A DNA stretch of 33,322 bases from Rhodospirillales bacterium (GCA_015654615.1 JAATGN010000407.1:1-33322); one strand, 5' to 3'; positions 1-8,693 are shown, numbered from the stretch's first letter. Notes: generated from the letters alone by a model not told the origin. Numbers and translations are program-made.

Positions 1-198
1 CTTGGCTTCCAGCGCGACGTCGATCTCGTCCAGATAATGCAGAAACAGCACATATTCCGAAGGGATCGTCACATCCGCTTCCAGGGGAAAGACCCAATGT
101 CCATCCCGATGCTGCCGGGCGGCCAGGGCGGCGGTGGAATGGGATATGGCCGCACCGAGCCGCTCGGCGAGCAGCGCGGTCTTTACGTCGGCATTCAC
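1..198 (-). CDS. shc: Squalene-hopene cyclase, N-terminal part (runs off the left edge)
   Basis: Only the first 66 codons are in the window. The product would cyclise squalene to hopene/hopanol at the membrane, the committed step of hopanoid synthesis. The reading shows a run like ALAARQHRDGHWVFPLEAD followed by VTIPSEYVLFLHYLDEID, which matches the first QW-type repeat and the EAD/IPSEY region of bacterial squalene-hopene cyclases. GTG at 198 is chosen because the family's recognisable N-terminus begins about 12 codons later and a G-rich stretch precedes it. The frame is open back to a TGA at 373-375, so GTG at 366 is an alternative. No ATG lies in frame. The upstream promoter and operator lie about 280-340 bases away. 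The family call rests on the short N-terminus only. Confidence 0.72.
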   Translation of the reverse strand, partial: MNADVKTALLAERLGAAISHSTAALAARQHRDGHWVFPLEADVTIPSEYVLFLHYLDEIDVALEAK

Positions 199-476
199 GT
201 CGCCGCCCCCGGGAGATGGCTCGCCGCCGGCTCGAAAGTGTCCGATCCCGAACGCATGCGGATGAACGAGGGGGACCGCATGGTCGGGATCGGACGGCCG
301 ACCCCGGCCGCGGCGGGTGGGACGCCGCCGGATCGGGATCGGACAACGCCTCGTGATGGGGGCCACGGGACGTCATCGCGGTTTTCGAAAACGGCCGGTC
401 CATGCGATGCCTGGCGCGATGCCGAAGAGAACCGGACCGGGAATTCAGCGGAAGGACCGACATGCCATCTCATTCT
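199..476 (-). other. Long leader between operator 1 and the shc start
   Basis: This stretch lies between the predicted promoter/operator (477-538) and the shc start. It has no recognisable gene. A 92-codon minus-strand frame (195-473) fills it: its ATG lies 3 bases beyond the operator, and its TGA overlaps the shc GTG as GTGA. The peptide is rich in Ser, Pro, Arg and Gly and looks unlike a folded protein. It could be an untranslated leader, a coupled leader peptide, or chance in GC-rich DNA. Confidence 0.35.
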
Positions 477-499
477 AAACGATACCGGACTGTTTCGTT
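477..499. promoter_or_regulatory. TetR-type operator, copy 1 (ahead of shc)
   Basis: A 23-bp imperfect inverted repeat with left half AAACGATACCG and right half ACTGTTTCGTT. Comparing one half with the reverse complement of the other, 8 of 11 positions agree. It lies just downstream of a minus-strand promoter, about +5 to +27. Near-identical copies are at 3816-3838 and 10058-10080. Binding by the TetR protein encoded at 10383-11081 is inferred. Confidence 0.6.
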
Positions 500-509
500 A
501 TAGCGCGTA

Positions 510-538
510 CCATAGCATTATGCGATCATGCGACACAA
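510..538 (-). promoter_or_regulatory. Promoter for the shc transcript
   Basis: On the minus strand, TTGTGT (533-538) and CTATGG (510-515) are 17 bases apart, matching the alphaproteobacterial housekeeping pattern. The promoter ahead of mlaA has the same layout (TTGTCT, 17 bases, CTAGGG) and the two share ACAAnGTGAATGA beside the -35. The agreement between the two copies is the main support. Confidence 0.5.
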
Positions 539-553
539 CGTGAATGACAAAAA

Positions 554-595
554 CCTTATTTCGATTATAAGGAATTATCAAAGTCGTTGTGATAA
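554..595. promoter_or_regulatory. Two inverted repeats upstream of the PhyH gene
   Basis: CCTTAT...ATAAGG (554-559 and 567-572) is followed by TTATCA, 9 bases, TGATAA (575-580 and 590-595). They lie in the AT-rich gap 40-80 bases before the ATG at 636. They could be binding sites controlling the plus-strand pair, but no regulator is recognised. Confidence 0.3.
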
Positions 596-635
596 CGCGA
601 GTTAGCCACCCTTTGCCAAGATTGGATAGCTGACC

Positions 636-1430
636 ATGATGCAGTCCGCCGCCTCCCGCACCCGGTTGGATGGTCCTTTGACGTCCGATGCCCTGACGCA
701 TTTCGATCGCACCGGTTGGGTGCCGGTTCCGGGGTTCTTCAGCGCCGCCGAGATCTCCGAAATCTCCGGCTGGATCGACGAACTGCTGGCCAGGCCGGAA
801 GTTCCGGGAACCCACTGGGTCTATCATCAGCCGAGCCTGCTCGACCCTGGCCGCCGGCTGGTGCAGCGGATCGAGAATTTCTGCCCTCACCATGCCGGCC
901 TGGATACCCTGGCCCGCCGGTCGCGCCTGCATCGGGCCACCGAACAGGTCCTGGACGGACCGGTTTTCCTCTTCAAGGAAAAGATCAATTTCAAGGAGCC
1001 GGGCGGCGCCGGCTTCGAGTTGCATCAGGACCAGCAGGCCGGATGGTCCCGCTATGCTCCCCTGTTCGTCACCGTCATGGTCTGCATCGATCCGGCGACG
1101 ATCGAAAACGGCTGCCTGGAAATGGCGGACGGACTGCCCCGCCTCGACCGCCTGATCGCCGACGAATGGCGGCCGGTCAACGATACCGAAGCCGCCGAAT
1201 TCGCCATGTCGCCCATTCCGACGCAGCCGGGCGACGTGGCGTTCTTCGACAGCTTCATCCCCCATGCGTCGAAGGCCAATCTGTCCGCCGACCAGCGGCG
1301 CCTGCTGTTCTTCACCTACAACAACCAGATCCATGGGGATCGGCGGGACCATTACCATACCGACAAGCGCGCCAGCTTTCCGCCCGATATCGAACGGGCT
1401 TCGGGGGCGGAATACAAATTCAGGGTCTGA
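636..1430 (+). CDS. Phytanoyl-CoA dioxygenase (PhyH) family Fe(II)/2-oxoglutarate oxygenase
   Basis: 264 residues, a usual length for PhyH-type oxygenases, which use Fe(II), O2 and 2-oxoglutarate to hydroxylate small molecules in the cytoplasm. The iron-binding triad is visible: HQD in ELHQDQQAGW (about residues 129-131) gives the HxD, and the distal His is in FIPHASKAN (about 210). The Arg in RRLLFFTYN that follows is the likely 2-oxoglutarate anchor. The C-terminal YHTDKRASFPPDIER resembles the tail of PhnY-like (2-aminoethylphosphonate dioxygenase-type) members, but no phosphonate genes are nearby, so the substrate is unknown. It is followed after 34 bases by the PagL-like gene, probably as one transcript. 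It is divergent from shc, so a hopanoid or envelope-lipid substrate is possible but unproven. Confidence 0.8.
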   Translation: MMQSAASRTRLDGPLTSDALTHFDRTGWVPVPGFFSAAEISEISGWIDELLARPEVPGTHWVYHQPSLLDPGRRLVQRIENFCPHHAGLDTLARRSRLHRATEQVLDGPVFLFKEKINFKEPGGAGFELHQDQQAGWSRYAPLFVTVMVCIDPATIENGCLEMADGLPRLDRLIADEWRPVNDTEAAEFAMSPIPTQPGDVAFFDSFIPHASKANLSADQRRLLFFTYNNQIHGDRRDHYHTDKRASFPPDIERASGAEYKFRV

Positions 1431-1464
1431 TCTCGACCGATCACGGAACAGGGGGAATTCAACG

Positions 1465-2037
1465 ATGCGAGCGATCGGCTCATTCCTTGCCACTATCGCC
1501 GTTCCGATTGCGATATGTTCAAGCCTTCCGCCTCATCGCGCCATGGCCGGCGAATTTCTCGATGAGATGAAGGTCGGTGTCCTCAATCACGACATCGCCT
1601 TTCTCGGCCACCATAAGGAAAACGGCGTCGACGTCAATCTCGAGGCCCTGCTGGCCTCCCCCGGCTTTCTCGCCATCATCGGAGCGCCGCGGCCGGATCT
1701 CGGGGTCATGGTCAACAGCGCCGGGAAAACCGACCAGGTCTATGGCGGGCTGACCTGGACGGTCGGCTTCGCCGGAAATCTTTTCGTTCCCGACGACGGT
1801 CTTTTTCTCAGCGGCAGCCTGGGCGGTGCCGGAAACGACGGAAAGCTGGACGGCACTTGGCGGAACCACAAGATTCTGGGGTCCAACCTGCTTTTTCGGG
1901 AAAGCGCCGAGTTCGGTTATCGCTTCCGATCGTCTTACAGCCTGTCGCTGATCGTCGACCACAGCTCCGATGGCGGGCTTTCCGATCACAACCAAGGGTT
2001 GACCAATGCCGGCGCCCGCCTCGGCATAATGTTCTAG
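1465..2037 (+). CDS. PagL-like acyloxyacyl hydrolase (lipid A 3-O-deacylase family)
   Basis: 190 residues with an N-terminal signal peptide (cleavage near AMAGEF, about residue 29) and alternating beta-strand character, as expected for a small outer-membrane barrel. The C-terminal motif DHSSDGGLSDHNQGLTNAG holds the PagL-type His166-x-Ser168 pair. In PagL a catalytic Glu lies about 14 residues after the His; here that place is Thr180, so the third catalytic residue is uncertain. Known PagL enzymes remove the 3-O acyl chain from lipid A. ATG at 1465 is chosen for GGGGGA 8 bases upstream and the signal peptide that follows; the open frame extends back into the PhyH gene. The stop TAG is the first three bases of the following repeat element. 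Confidence 0.72.
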   Translation: MRAIGSFLATIAVPIAICSSLPPHRAMAGEFLDEMKVGVLNHDIAFLGHHKENGVDVNLEALLASPGFLAIIGAPRPDLGVMVNSAGKTDQVYGGLTWTVGFAGNLFVPDDGLFLSGSLGGAGNDGKLDGTWRNHKILGSNLLFRESAEFGYRFRSSYSLSLIVDHSSDGGLSDHNQGLTNAGARLGIMF

Positions 2038-2193
2038 AGCGCGATGCCTTAAATCGGCATCACGCTCTGGCTTTTCTTGATGTCCCTCGCCGGGCGCGCG
2101 CCTCCGCGCGCTTGGCCGCGGCCTCAATGGCCGCTGGAGCGCGATGACGTGAGATCGAACCAGACTTGGTTCGATCTCACGTCATCGCGCTCT
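2035..2193. repeat. Repeat A, copy 1 (conserved core plus 26-bp hairpin)
   Basis: The element starts TAGAGCGCG and ends CGCTCT. It comprises a hairpin (about 2036-2068), a core of about 69 bases (2069-2136), and a second hairpin with perfect 26-base arms (2137-2162 and 2167-2192, loop GACT). The core is identical by eye to the reverse complement of the copy at 13056-13193, and the first hairpin differs by one base. The second hairpin is unrelated. It probably also ends transcription after the PagL-like gene. Confidence 0.85.
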
Positions 2194-2244
2194 CATTTAT
2201 TGAAAAGAGTCGGAGGCTTCGACCATCGTGGCGTGGGCGACCCG

Positions 2245-2369
2245 AGGCTTGTGAAATGATTCCAGCGGCACCGGCGTCCCCGCCGGTGCCGCGCTGAGTT
2301 CTTCCCTTTATTTCACATACGCTCCTGCCCACCGTCTCGGCAGGTAAGGCGGGCGCGGAGGCCCGCCCC
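2245..2369. repeat. Repeat C, copy at 2.3 kb: GGCACCGGCG hairpin plus GC hairpin
   Basis: GCGGCACCGGCG (2265-2276) and CGCCGGTGCCGC (2281-2292) form a perfect 12-bp stem with loop TCCC. The preceding CTTGTGAAAT-type sequence also precedes the copy at about 20991. A second hairpin, GGCGGGC/GCCCGCC, lies at about 2348-2367. These sit between the convergent PagL-like gene and mlaC and may act as a bidirectional transcription block. No gene is seen in 2194-2396. Confidence 0.6.
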
Positions 2370-2396
2370 ACTGGGGCTAATATCCAAAGAGGCTAA

Positions 2397-3029
2397 CTAA
2401 CCGGCCGCCCGCAGCTGATCGAGCTTGGTGCGCATGGCGGACAGCAGACCGTCCATCCGGCCGTCGTTGGCCTGCATGGCGCCGACATAGTCGGAACGAA
2501 GGGTAATGGCCATGCTGACGCCCTCTGCGACGATGTCGACGACGCGGAAGGTGCCGTCGTCCTCCTGGCGAAGACGCCATTGCACCCGGTTCGGCGGCCC
2601 CCCTTGCGGCTTTACGATGCGCGAATCGACCAACCAGTTGCGGTCCCCCTCCTTGGCGGCGCCGGAGGTTTCCAGCCGCTCGCCATTGTAGTCCCGAAAC
2701 CGCTTGGCCCAAGTGAGGACGGTGATGTCCTCGAACAGCGAGAGGAATTTGTGCTGCTGCTCGACCGTGGCGATACGCCAATAGCGCGACAGCACGAAAC
2801 GGCCGATCTCGGGAATATCGAAGGCCGAGACGAAGAGCGCGCGGAACCGATCGTCGCGCTCGCTCTGCGACAACTGCTTGTCGGCCACCGCCGTAATGGC
2901 GCGTTGGGCCAAGGCCTCGATGAAACGCTGGGCATCGTCCGGACTCTGGGCACGGACCGTGCCAGGCAGCGCGGCCATCAGAAGAACGGCGAAAATCGCC
3001 TGCAGAAAAGTGCGACGAATCATCATCAT
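2397..3029 (-). CDS. MlaC/Ttg2D-type phospholipid-binding protein (HpnM-like)
   Basis: 210 residues with a cleavable signal peptide (ILQAIFAVLLMAALPGTVRAQS-type; cut after VRAQ), so periplasmic. The body matches the Ttg2/MlaC family, including the segment RFVLSRYWR and the closing block on VDIVAEGVSMAITLRSDY. MlaC carries phospholipids between the outer membrane MlaA complex and the inner membrane; the closely related HpnM subgroup is found beside hopanoid genes. ATG at 3029 is taken because it starts one base after the mlaA stop and GGAG lies upstream; ATGs at 3026 and 3023 are equally possible. Pairing with mlaA and closeness to shc favour a role in outer-membrane lipid or hopanoid traffic. 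No mlaBDEF genes are in the window. Confidence 0.82.
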   Translation of the reverse strand: MMMIRRTFLQAIFAVLLMAALPGTVRAQSPDDAQRFIEALAQRAITAVADKQLSQSERDDRFRALFVSAFDIPEIGRFVLSRYWRIATVEQQHKFLSLFEDITVLTWAKRFRDYNGERLETSGAAKEGDRNWLVDSRIVKPQGGPPNRVQWRLRQEDDGTFRVVDIVAEGVSMAITLRSDYVGAMQANDGRMDGLLSAMRTKLDQLRAAG

Positions 3030-3030
3030 A

Positions 3031-3810
3031 TCACGGACGCTCCGATTTTCCGGTCCCATTGATTTGCACATTGCGACGCTGTCTGTAAAGGCTCCGCATG
3101 GTGGAATAAAAATCGAGCGACGTCCGCTTCATATCGTCGAGGGCGTCGAGATAAGCCTCGCGCCGGGAAATCGCCGTCACGCCGAGGCGGGTCCAGGAAA
3201 CCCAATCCATGCTGTTGTTCTGCAGATAGCGGTCGAGCGGATCGGCATAGGATTCGATGCCCAAACCGACGGCGTCCCGCGGGTTCGAGGGACCGAACAG
3301 CGGCAACACCAGATAGGGTCCCTCGCCGATTCCCCAAATTCCCAGGGTTTGGCCCAAATCGCTTTGATGGCCGGGAATGCCGAGCGGATCCGCCACATCC
3401 ATCAGGCCCAGCACGCCGAAGCTGGTGTTCAGCGCAAAACGCTCGATGGTGACGCCGGCCAGCGTGAAATTGCCCTGCAGCAGATCGTTTGCCAGATAGA
3501 TCGGCGACTTCAGATTGTCGAGGAAATCGGCGATGCGGGCGCGGCCGAAAGGCGGCATCGCGGCACGATAGCCTTCGGCGACCGGCCGCAGCAGATAGGT
3601 ATCGGCGCCTTCGTTGAAGGCGAAGATGGCGCGGTTGGCCGGCTCGAAGGGATCATTGATCTGCTCGAACTCGGCCCGGGCCTCCGGATCGTCGTCCGGA
3701 GGCGGCGTCGCGCAACCGGCAAGCCCGGCGGCGGCGATGGCGAGCAGAACGCGCGCGGTACGCCGAATCGAAGTTCGCTTCGCTCTCGAATGCCCCAATC
3801 GCTGCCCCAT
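3031..3810 (-). CDS. mlaA: MlaA/VacJ outer-membrane lipoprotein
   Basis: 259 residues with a lipoprotein signal ending in the lipobox LAGC (Cys about 33) and the VacJ core: NDPFEPANRAIFAFNE, then FLDNLKSPIYLANDLLQGN, then LGIPGHQSDLGQTLG. MlaA is a ring-shaped outer-membrane lipoprotein that removes phospholipids from the outer leaflet and hands them to MlaC. The gene for its MlaC partner follows one base after the stop. ATG at 3810 begins only 5 bases after operator 2 and has no clear ribosome-binding site. The in-frame TTG at 3798 is preceded by GGGG at a good distance and is an alternative that shortens the signal peptide's n-region. Confidence 0.88.
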   Translation of the reverse strand: MGQRLGHSRAKRTSIRRTARVLLAIAAAGLAGCATPPPDDDPEARAEFEQINDPFEPANRAIFAFNEGADTYLLRPVAEGYRAAMPPFGRARIADFLDNLKSPIYLANDLLQGNFTLAGVTIERFALNTSFGVLGLMDVADPLGIPGHQSDLGQTLGIWGIGEGPYLVLPLFGPSNPRDAVGLGIESYADPLDRYLQNNSMDWVSWTRLGVTAISRREAYLDALDDMKRTSLDFYSTMRSLYRQRRNVQINGTGKSERP

Positions 3811-3815
3811 TTTCT

Positions 3816-3838
3816 AAACGGTACCGAACTGTTTCGTT
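3816..3838. promoter_or_regulatory. TetR-type operator, copy 2 (ahead of mlaA)
   Basis: Halves AAACGGTACCG and ACTGTTTCGTT. Counting three further bases (TCT), 24 of 26 positions match copy 1. It lies at about +4 to +26 of the predicted mlaA transcript and ends 5 bases before the ATG, so a bound protein would block transcription initiation or early elongation. Confidence 0.62.
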
Positions 3839-3847
3839 CGTGACCCA

Positions 3848-3876
3848 CCCTAGCATCTTGTGATGGCCGCAGACAA
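3848..3876 (-). promoter_or_regulatory. Promoter for mlaA-mlaC
   Basis: On the minus strand, TTGTCT (3871-3876), 17 bases, CTAGGG (3848-3853). Spacing and flanks mirror the shc promoter, including ACAATGTGAATGA at 3873-3885 against ACAACGTGAATGA at 535-547. The -10 is weak alone; the duplication supports it. Confidence 0.5.
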
Positions 3877-3997
3877 TGTGAATGAACATCGTTCCCCGAT
3901 CCGAAGGCCCGCGGCGGCGTCCCGGGGTTCACGCGGACTTTATTGCCGCTTGAACGAGCCCCCTTCCCCGCGTCGACATCCGCCGCTCACCCCGAAT

Positions 3998-5524
3998 TCA
4001 AGGGGCTTCGCCGGTATGGGGTTCCATCCCGGCTCGGAGACCGCCGGCGTCGACGGCCGGCGCCCCATCGCGCCCCTGCACCGTGCGTTCGCTCCACCCT
4101 CCGCCCAGGGCCTTGTACAGGGTCACCAGATTGGACAGGCGCGACAGGCGGGTCACGATCAGGGTCTGCTGCGCGCTGTAAAGGGTCCGCTGGGCGTCGA
4201 GGGTATTGAGATAACCCTCGATGCCGTTGCGGAACCGCATGTCGGAAAGCCGGTAGCGCACGTCCGAGGCTTCGACCAGGGCGCCCTGCGCCCGCAGCTG
4301 ATCGTCGAGCGTTCCCCGGGCGGCAAGCGCGTCGGCGACCTCGCGGAAGGCCGTCTGAATGGCCTTTTCATAACGCGCCACCTCGATGTTCTTCGTCACC
4401 TTGGCATAGTCGAGGCTGGCCTCGAGCCGTCCCCCTTCGAAGATCGGCACCACGATGTTGGGGGCCAAGGTCCATGTCCGCGACGCGCCCTGGAACAGTT
4501 CGGAAAGGCCGGTGCTGGCGGTGCCGCCGCTGGCCGTCAAGGTGATGGTCGGGAAAAAAGCGGCGCGGGCCGCCCCGATATCGGCGTTGGCCGCCTTCAG
4601 GCTATGTTCGGCCGACCGGATGTCGGGACGCCGTTCCAGCAACGCCGAAGGCACGCCGGCCGGCAGATCGGCCAGCGGAATCCCTTTCGCATCGAGTCCG
4701 TGCCCCTCGGCCAGATCGGCCTCCAGCCCGGCGGGAAGCGCCTGTCCGACGAGCAGCACCAGGGCATTGCGATCCTGGGCGACCTGCCGGGTGTACTGGG
4801 CGAGGTTCACCTCGGCGGTCCGCACCGAGGTTTCCGCCTGCCGCAGATCAAGCTCGGTGGCCACGCCCTGACCGCTGTTCAGCTTGATGAGATCATAGGA
4901 CTGCCGCTGGCTTTTCAGGGTGTCCTGGGTCAGCCGCAGCAGGTCCTGGTCGCCCTGCAGCGTGAGATAGGCATTGGCCACCTCGGCGACCAGCGCGATC
5001 TGGACACTGGTGCGGGTCTCTTCCTGGGCGAAATATTGTTCGAGGACCTCCTCCTTCAAGCTGCGGACGCGGCCGAACAGATCCAGTTCGTAGGCGGTGA
5101 AGCCGACGCCGACGCTGTATTGGCGTTCGATCATCGGCGCGCCGGTGGTCGAGAGCCGCGCCGGCAGCCGTTCGTTCAGGCCGCTGCCGGTCGCGTCGAT
5201 CGAGGGAAAAAGATCGGCCCGCTGGATCTGGTATTGGGCGCGGGCGGCCTCGACGTTCAAGGCCGCGACCCGCAGATCCCGATTGTTGGACAGGGCGAGC
5301 TCGATCAGGCCTTGCAAGCGCTGGTCGGTGAAGAAATCGCGCCAGCCGATGTCGGCCGCCGCCGGCCGGCCGGTTTGATCGCCCGCCTCCGGCCCGTAAG
5401 CCGGACCGGTCGGCCAGGCCGCCGCGGTCGGCGCCGCCGGCCGGTCGTAGAACGGGATCAGCGAACAGCCGGCGAGGAGCACGGCGCTCGCCGCCAGCGA
5501 AAGAATGCGTTTCGTCATCATCAT
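3998..5524 (-). CDS. RND efflux outer-membrane factor, NodT/OprM family lipoprotein
   Basis: 508 residues. The signal peptide ends in the lipobox LLAGC (about residues 16-20), so it is an outer-membrane lipoprotein, followed by two OEP repeats rich in heptad-like helices. Family blocks are visible: DIGWRDFF, NRDLRVAALNVEAARAQYQ, GFTAYELDLFGRV, LLERRPDIRSAEHSLKAANA, RVSILY-like YRLSDMRFRNG. It forms the TolC-like exit duct of the pump encoded upstream. The first of three ATGs overlaps the pump gene stop as TAATG, which indicates translational coupling. The C-terminal tail after KALGGGW is longer than the core needs and carries no known motif. Confidence 0.9.
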   Translation of the reverse strand: MMMTKRILSLAASAVLLAGCSLIPFYDRPAAPTAAAWPTGPAYGPEAGDQTGRPAAADIGWRDFFTDQRLQGLIELALSNNRDLRVAALNVEAARAQYQIQRADLFPSIDATGSGLNERLPARLSTTGAPMIERQYSVGVGFTAYELDLFGRVRSLKEEVLEQYFAQEETRTSVQIALVAEVANAYLTLQGDQDLLRLTQDTLKSQRQSYDLIKLNSGQGVATELDLRQAETSVRTAEVNLAQYTRQVAQDRNALVLLVGQALPAGLEADLAEGHGLDAKGIPLADLPAGVPSALLERRPDIRSAEHSLKAANADIGAARAAFFPTITLTASGGTASTGLSELFQGASRTWTLAPNIVVPIFEGGRLEASLDYAKVTKNIEVARYEKAIQTAFREVADALAARGTLDDQLRAQGALVEASDVRYRLSDMRFRNGIEGYLNTLDAQRTLYSAQQTLIVTRLSRLSNLVTLYKALGGGWSERTVQGRDGAPAVDAGGLRAGMEPHTGEAP

Positions 5525-8500
5525 TATTTCTCGCTCGGAGCGGCGTCTGCCGGCTCGGATGTCGCCTCGTCGATCAGTCGCGGCTTGACCCGGAACAGGC
5601 GAAGTATGACGACGAAGAACAGGGGAACCAGGACGATGGCCAGGAAGGTCGCGGTCAGCATGCCGCCGATCACTCCGGTGCCGATGGCGTTCTGGGCCCC
5701 CGAACCGGCCCCGGAGGCGATCGCCAGCGGCAGCACGCCCAGGATGAAGGCCAGCGACGTCATCAGAATCGGCCGCAGGCGCTGACGGGACGCATGGATG
5801 GCGGCCTCCGCCAGATCCGTGCCGTGATCGAAATAGTCCTTGGCGAATTCGACGATCAGAATGGCGTTCTTCGCCGCCAAACCGACGGTGGTCAACAGGC
5901 CCACCTGGAAATAGACGTCGTTGGACAAGCCGCGCAGCCAGGTCGCGCCGATCGTGCCGACCACGCCGAGCGGCACCACCATCATCACCGCCACCGGAAT
6001 CGACCAGCTCTCGTAAAGGGCGGCGAGGCTGAGGAAGACGACGATCAGCGAAATCGCGTAGAGAGCCGGGGCCTGCGCGCCGGCCAGCCGTTCTTCGTAG
6101 GACAGACCCGTCCATTCGAATCCGACGCCCGGCGGCAGCTTGGCCGTCAGGGTCTCGACCGTGGCCATCGCGTCGCCGGTGCTTTGTCCGGGCGCCGCCT
6201 GCCCCAGCACTTCGACGGAGGGAACGCCGTTGTAGCGTTCGAGCTTCTGCGGTCCGGTCGCCCATTCCGCCGAGGAAAAGGCGGAGAAGGGAACCATTCC
6301 GCCGCCGTGGTTGCGAACATACCACTTGTTCAAATCGTCGGGCATCATCCGCGACGGGGCGTCTCCCTGGACGAACACCCTTTTTACGCGGCCCCGGTTG
6401 ATGAAATCGTTCACATAGGTCGATCCCCAGGCGGTCGACAGGGTATCGTTGATGTCGGCGATCGACAAACCCAGGGCGCTGGCCTTCTCCCGATCGATGA
6501 GAAGCCGATATTGCGGGGCGTCCTCCAGGCCGTTCGGCCGAACCGCCGTCAGGACCGGCGATTGTGCGGCCAGGCCCAGGAACTGATTGCGCGCCGCCAT
6601 CAATTTGTCGTGCCCGATGCCGGCGCGATCCTGAAGTTCCAGATCGAAGCCGTTGGCGTTGCCGAGTTCCAGCACCGCCGGCGGGGCGAAGGCGAAGACC
6701 ATGGCGTCCTTGGTCACGGCGAAATGGCGCATCACCCGGGAGGCAAGAGCCTGGACCTTGCGCTCCGGCGCCGAGCGCAGGCTCCAGTCCTTGAGCTTGA
6801 CGAAGGCCAGGCCGGCATTCTGGTCGCGGCCGTTGAAGCCGAAGCCGCTCACCGTGAAGGCCGACTCGACCGAGTCCTTCTCGTCCCCGAGCAGATATTT
6901 CTGCACCTGTTCGAGCACGGCGTCCGTCCGCACGCTGGTGGCTCCCGGCGGGGTCTGCACCTGGACGAACATGATCCCCTGGTCTTCCTCCGGCAGGAAG
7001 GCGCTGGGCAATCGCACGAACAGCACCCCCATGACGACGACCAACGCGCCGTAAATGAACAGAAAGCGGATCGGGCGGACGAGAACGCCACCCACGCTGG
7101 CGACGTAGCCGCGGTTGCCGCGGTCGAAATTCCGGTTGAACCAGCCGAAGAGGCCGCGCTTATCGACGTGCTCGCCCTTGGAAACCGGCTTCAGCATGGT
7201 GGCGCAGAGGGCCGGAGTCAGGATCAGGGCGACCAGCACCGACAACGCCATGGCCGACACCATGGTGATGGAGAACTGCCGGTAGATCACCCCGGTCGAG
7301 CCGCCGAAAAAGGCCATCGGCAGAAAGACCGCCGCCAGCACCAGGGCGATACCGACCAGGGCGCCGGTGATCTGCTGCATCGACTTCTTCGTCGCCTCCT
7401 TGGGCGACAGCCCCTCCTCGTTCATCACCCGCTCGACGTTCTCGACCACCACGATGGCGTCGTCGACGAGAAGACCGATTGCCAGAACCATGGCGAACAT
7501 GGTCAGCGTATTGATCGAGTAACCGGCGGCGGACAGGGCGGCGAAGGTCCCCAGGAGCACCACCGGAACCGCGATGGTCGGGATCAGCGTCGCCCGGAAG
7601 TTTTGCAGGAAAAGATACATGACGAGGAAGACCAGGATGATGGCCTCCCCCAGGGTCTTGACCACCTCCTCGATCGAAAGGCGCACGAAAGGCGTCGTAT
7701 CATAGGGATAAACGACTTCGAGACCCGGCGGAAAGAACGGTTTCAGCCCGTCGATGGTCGCCTTCACGGCCTTGACCGCATCGAGCGCGTTCGCCCCGGT
7801 GGCCAATTTCACCGCCAGACCGGCGGCCGGCCGACCATTGTACTGCGTCTCGATGGCGTAGCTCTCGCCGCCCAATTCGCTCCGTCCGACGTCATGCAGT
7901 TGGACCTGCGAACCGTCGGGATTGACCTTCAGCAGGATATTGCCGAACTGCTCGGGCGTCTGCAGGCGCGACGGCCCGATGATGGTGGCGGTCAACTGCT
8001 GTCCGGCACTGGCCGGACGGTTGCCGAGCTGACCGGAGGAAACCTGGACGTTCTGCGCCTGGATGGCCGAAATGATGTCGTCGGTCACCAATCCGTAGTT
8101 GTTCAGTTTTGCCGGATCGAGCCAGATCCGCATCGCATATTGCGAGCCGAACAGGGTGAAATCGCCGACGCCGGCCGTACGGCTGATCGGATCTTGAATG
8201 TTCGAGGCGACATAATCGGCCAGATCGTAGCGATTCATGCTGCCGTCGGTCGAGACGAGACCCACGATGATCAGGTAATTCTTCGTCGCCTTCGCGACCC
8301 GCATGCCCTGCTGCTGGACCTCCTGCGGCAGAAGCGGCGTCGCCAGTTGCAGCTTGTTCTGCACCTGGACCTGGGCGATGTCGGGATTGGTGCCCTGCTG
8401 GAAGGTCAGGTCGATTTCCATGCTGCCGTCGGAATTGCCCTGCGACGCCAGATATTCCAGGCCGTCGATGCCGTTCATCTGCTGTTCGATGACCTGGACG

Positions 8501-8682
8501 ACGGTATCCTGCACGGTCTGCGCCGAGGCGCCGGGATAGTTGACGGTTATGGCGATCTGCGGCGGCGCGATGCTCGGATACTGCGAAATCGGCAGGGTAT
8601 CGATCGCCAGGGCGCCGGCCAGCATCAGGACGAGCGCGATGACCCAGGCGAAAACCGGCCGCTCGATAAAAAACTTGGACAT
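5524..8682 (-). CDS. RND multidrug efflux inner-membrane pump, HAE1 (AcrB/MexB) family
   Basis: 1052 residues, the normal size for a 12-TM HAE1 pump. It starts [20 protein letters not shown] (TM1), then has the periplasmic porter domain ([30 protein letters not shown]). The TM4 proton relay pair is in [19 protein letters not shown] second half contains [33 protein letters not shown] and the C-terminal TM bundle with [18 protein letters not shown]. It drives drug export by proton antiport, as a trimer with the adaptor (11 bases upstream) and outer-membrane factor (overlapping downstream). The substrate cannot be read from sequence; control by operator 3 is inferred. Confidence 0.95.
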   Translation of the reverse strand: MSKFFIERPVFAWVIALVLMLAGALAIDTLPISQYPSIAPPQIAITVNYPGASAQTVQDTVVQVIEQQMNGIDGLEYLASQGNSDGSMEIDLTFQQGTNPDIAQVQVQNKLQLATPLLPQEVQQQGMRVAKATKNYLIIVGLVSTDGSMNRYDLADYVASNIQDPISRTAGVGDFTLFGSQYAMRIWLDPAKLNNYGLVTDDIISAIQAQNVQVSSGQLGNRPASAGQQLTATIIGPSRLQTPEQFGNILLKVNPDGSQVQLHDVGRSELGGESYAIETQYNGRPAAGLAVKLATGANALDAVKAVKATIDGLKPFFPPGLEVVYPYDTTPFVRLSIEEVVKTLGEAIILVFLVMYLFLQNFRATLIPTIAVPVVLLGTFAALSAAGYSINTLTMFAMVLAIGLLVDDAIVVVENVERVMNEEGLSPKEATKKSMQQITGALVGIALVLAAVFLPMAFFGGSTGVIYRQFSITMVSAMALSVLVALILTPALCATMLKPVSKGEHVDKRGLFGWFNRNFDRGNRGYVASVGGVLVRPIRFLFIYGALVVVMGVLFVRLPSAFLPEEDQGIMFVQVQTPPGATSVRTDAVLEQVQKYLLGDEKDSVESAFTVSGFGFNGRDQNAGLAFVKLKDWSLRSAPERKVQALASRVMRHFAVTKDAMVFAFAPPAVLELGNANGFDLELQDRAGIGHDKLMAARNQFLGLAAQSPVLTAVRPNGLEDAPQYRLLIDREKASALGLSIADINDTLSTAWGSTYVNDFINRGRVKRVFVQGDAPSRMMPDDLNKWYVRNHGGGMVPFSAFSSAEWATGPQKLERYNGVPSVEVLGQAAPGQSTGDAMATVETLTAKLPPGVGFEWTGLSYEERLAGAQAPALYAISLIVVFLSLAALYESWSIPVAVMMVVPLGVVGTIGATWLRGLSNDVYFQVGLLTTVGLAAKNAILIVEFAKDYFDHGTDLAEAAIHASRQRLRPILMTSLAFILGVLPLAIASGAGSGAQNAIGTGVIGGMLTATFLAIVLVPLFFVVILRLFRVKPRLIDEATSEPADAAPSEK

Positions 8683-8693
8683 GAAGGGTTCCT

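Noticed and set aside
2077-2259. Short frame reading SLAGRAPPRAWPRPQWPL, also seen at 13.1 kb
   Set aside because: The shared peptide comes only from the identical core of repeat A; the frames differ outside it and there is no ribosome-binding site.
3860-5785. 641-codon plus-strand open frame opposite the outer-membrane factor and pump genes
   Set aside because: It is a shadow of GC-rich coding on the other strand, rich in Gly, Arg and His, with no family resemblance.
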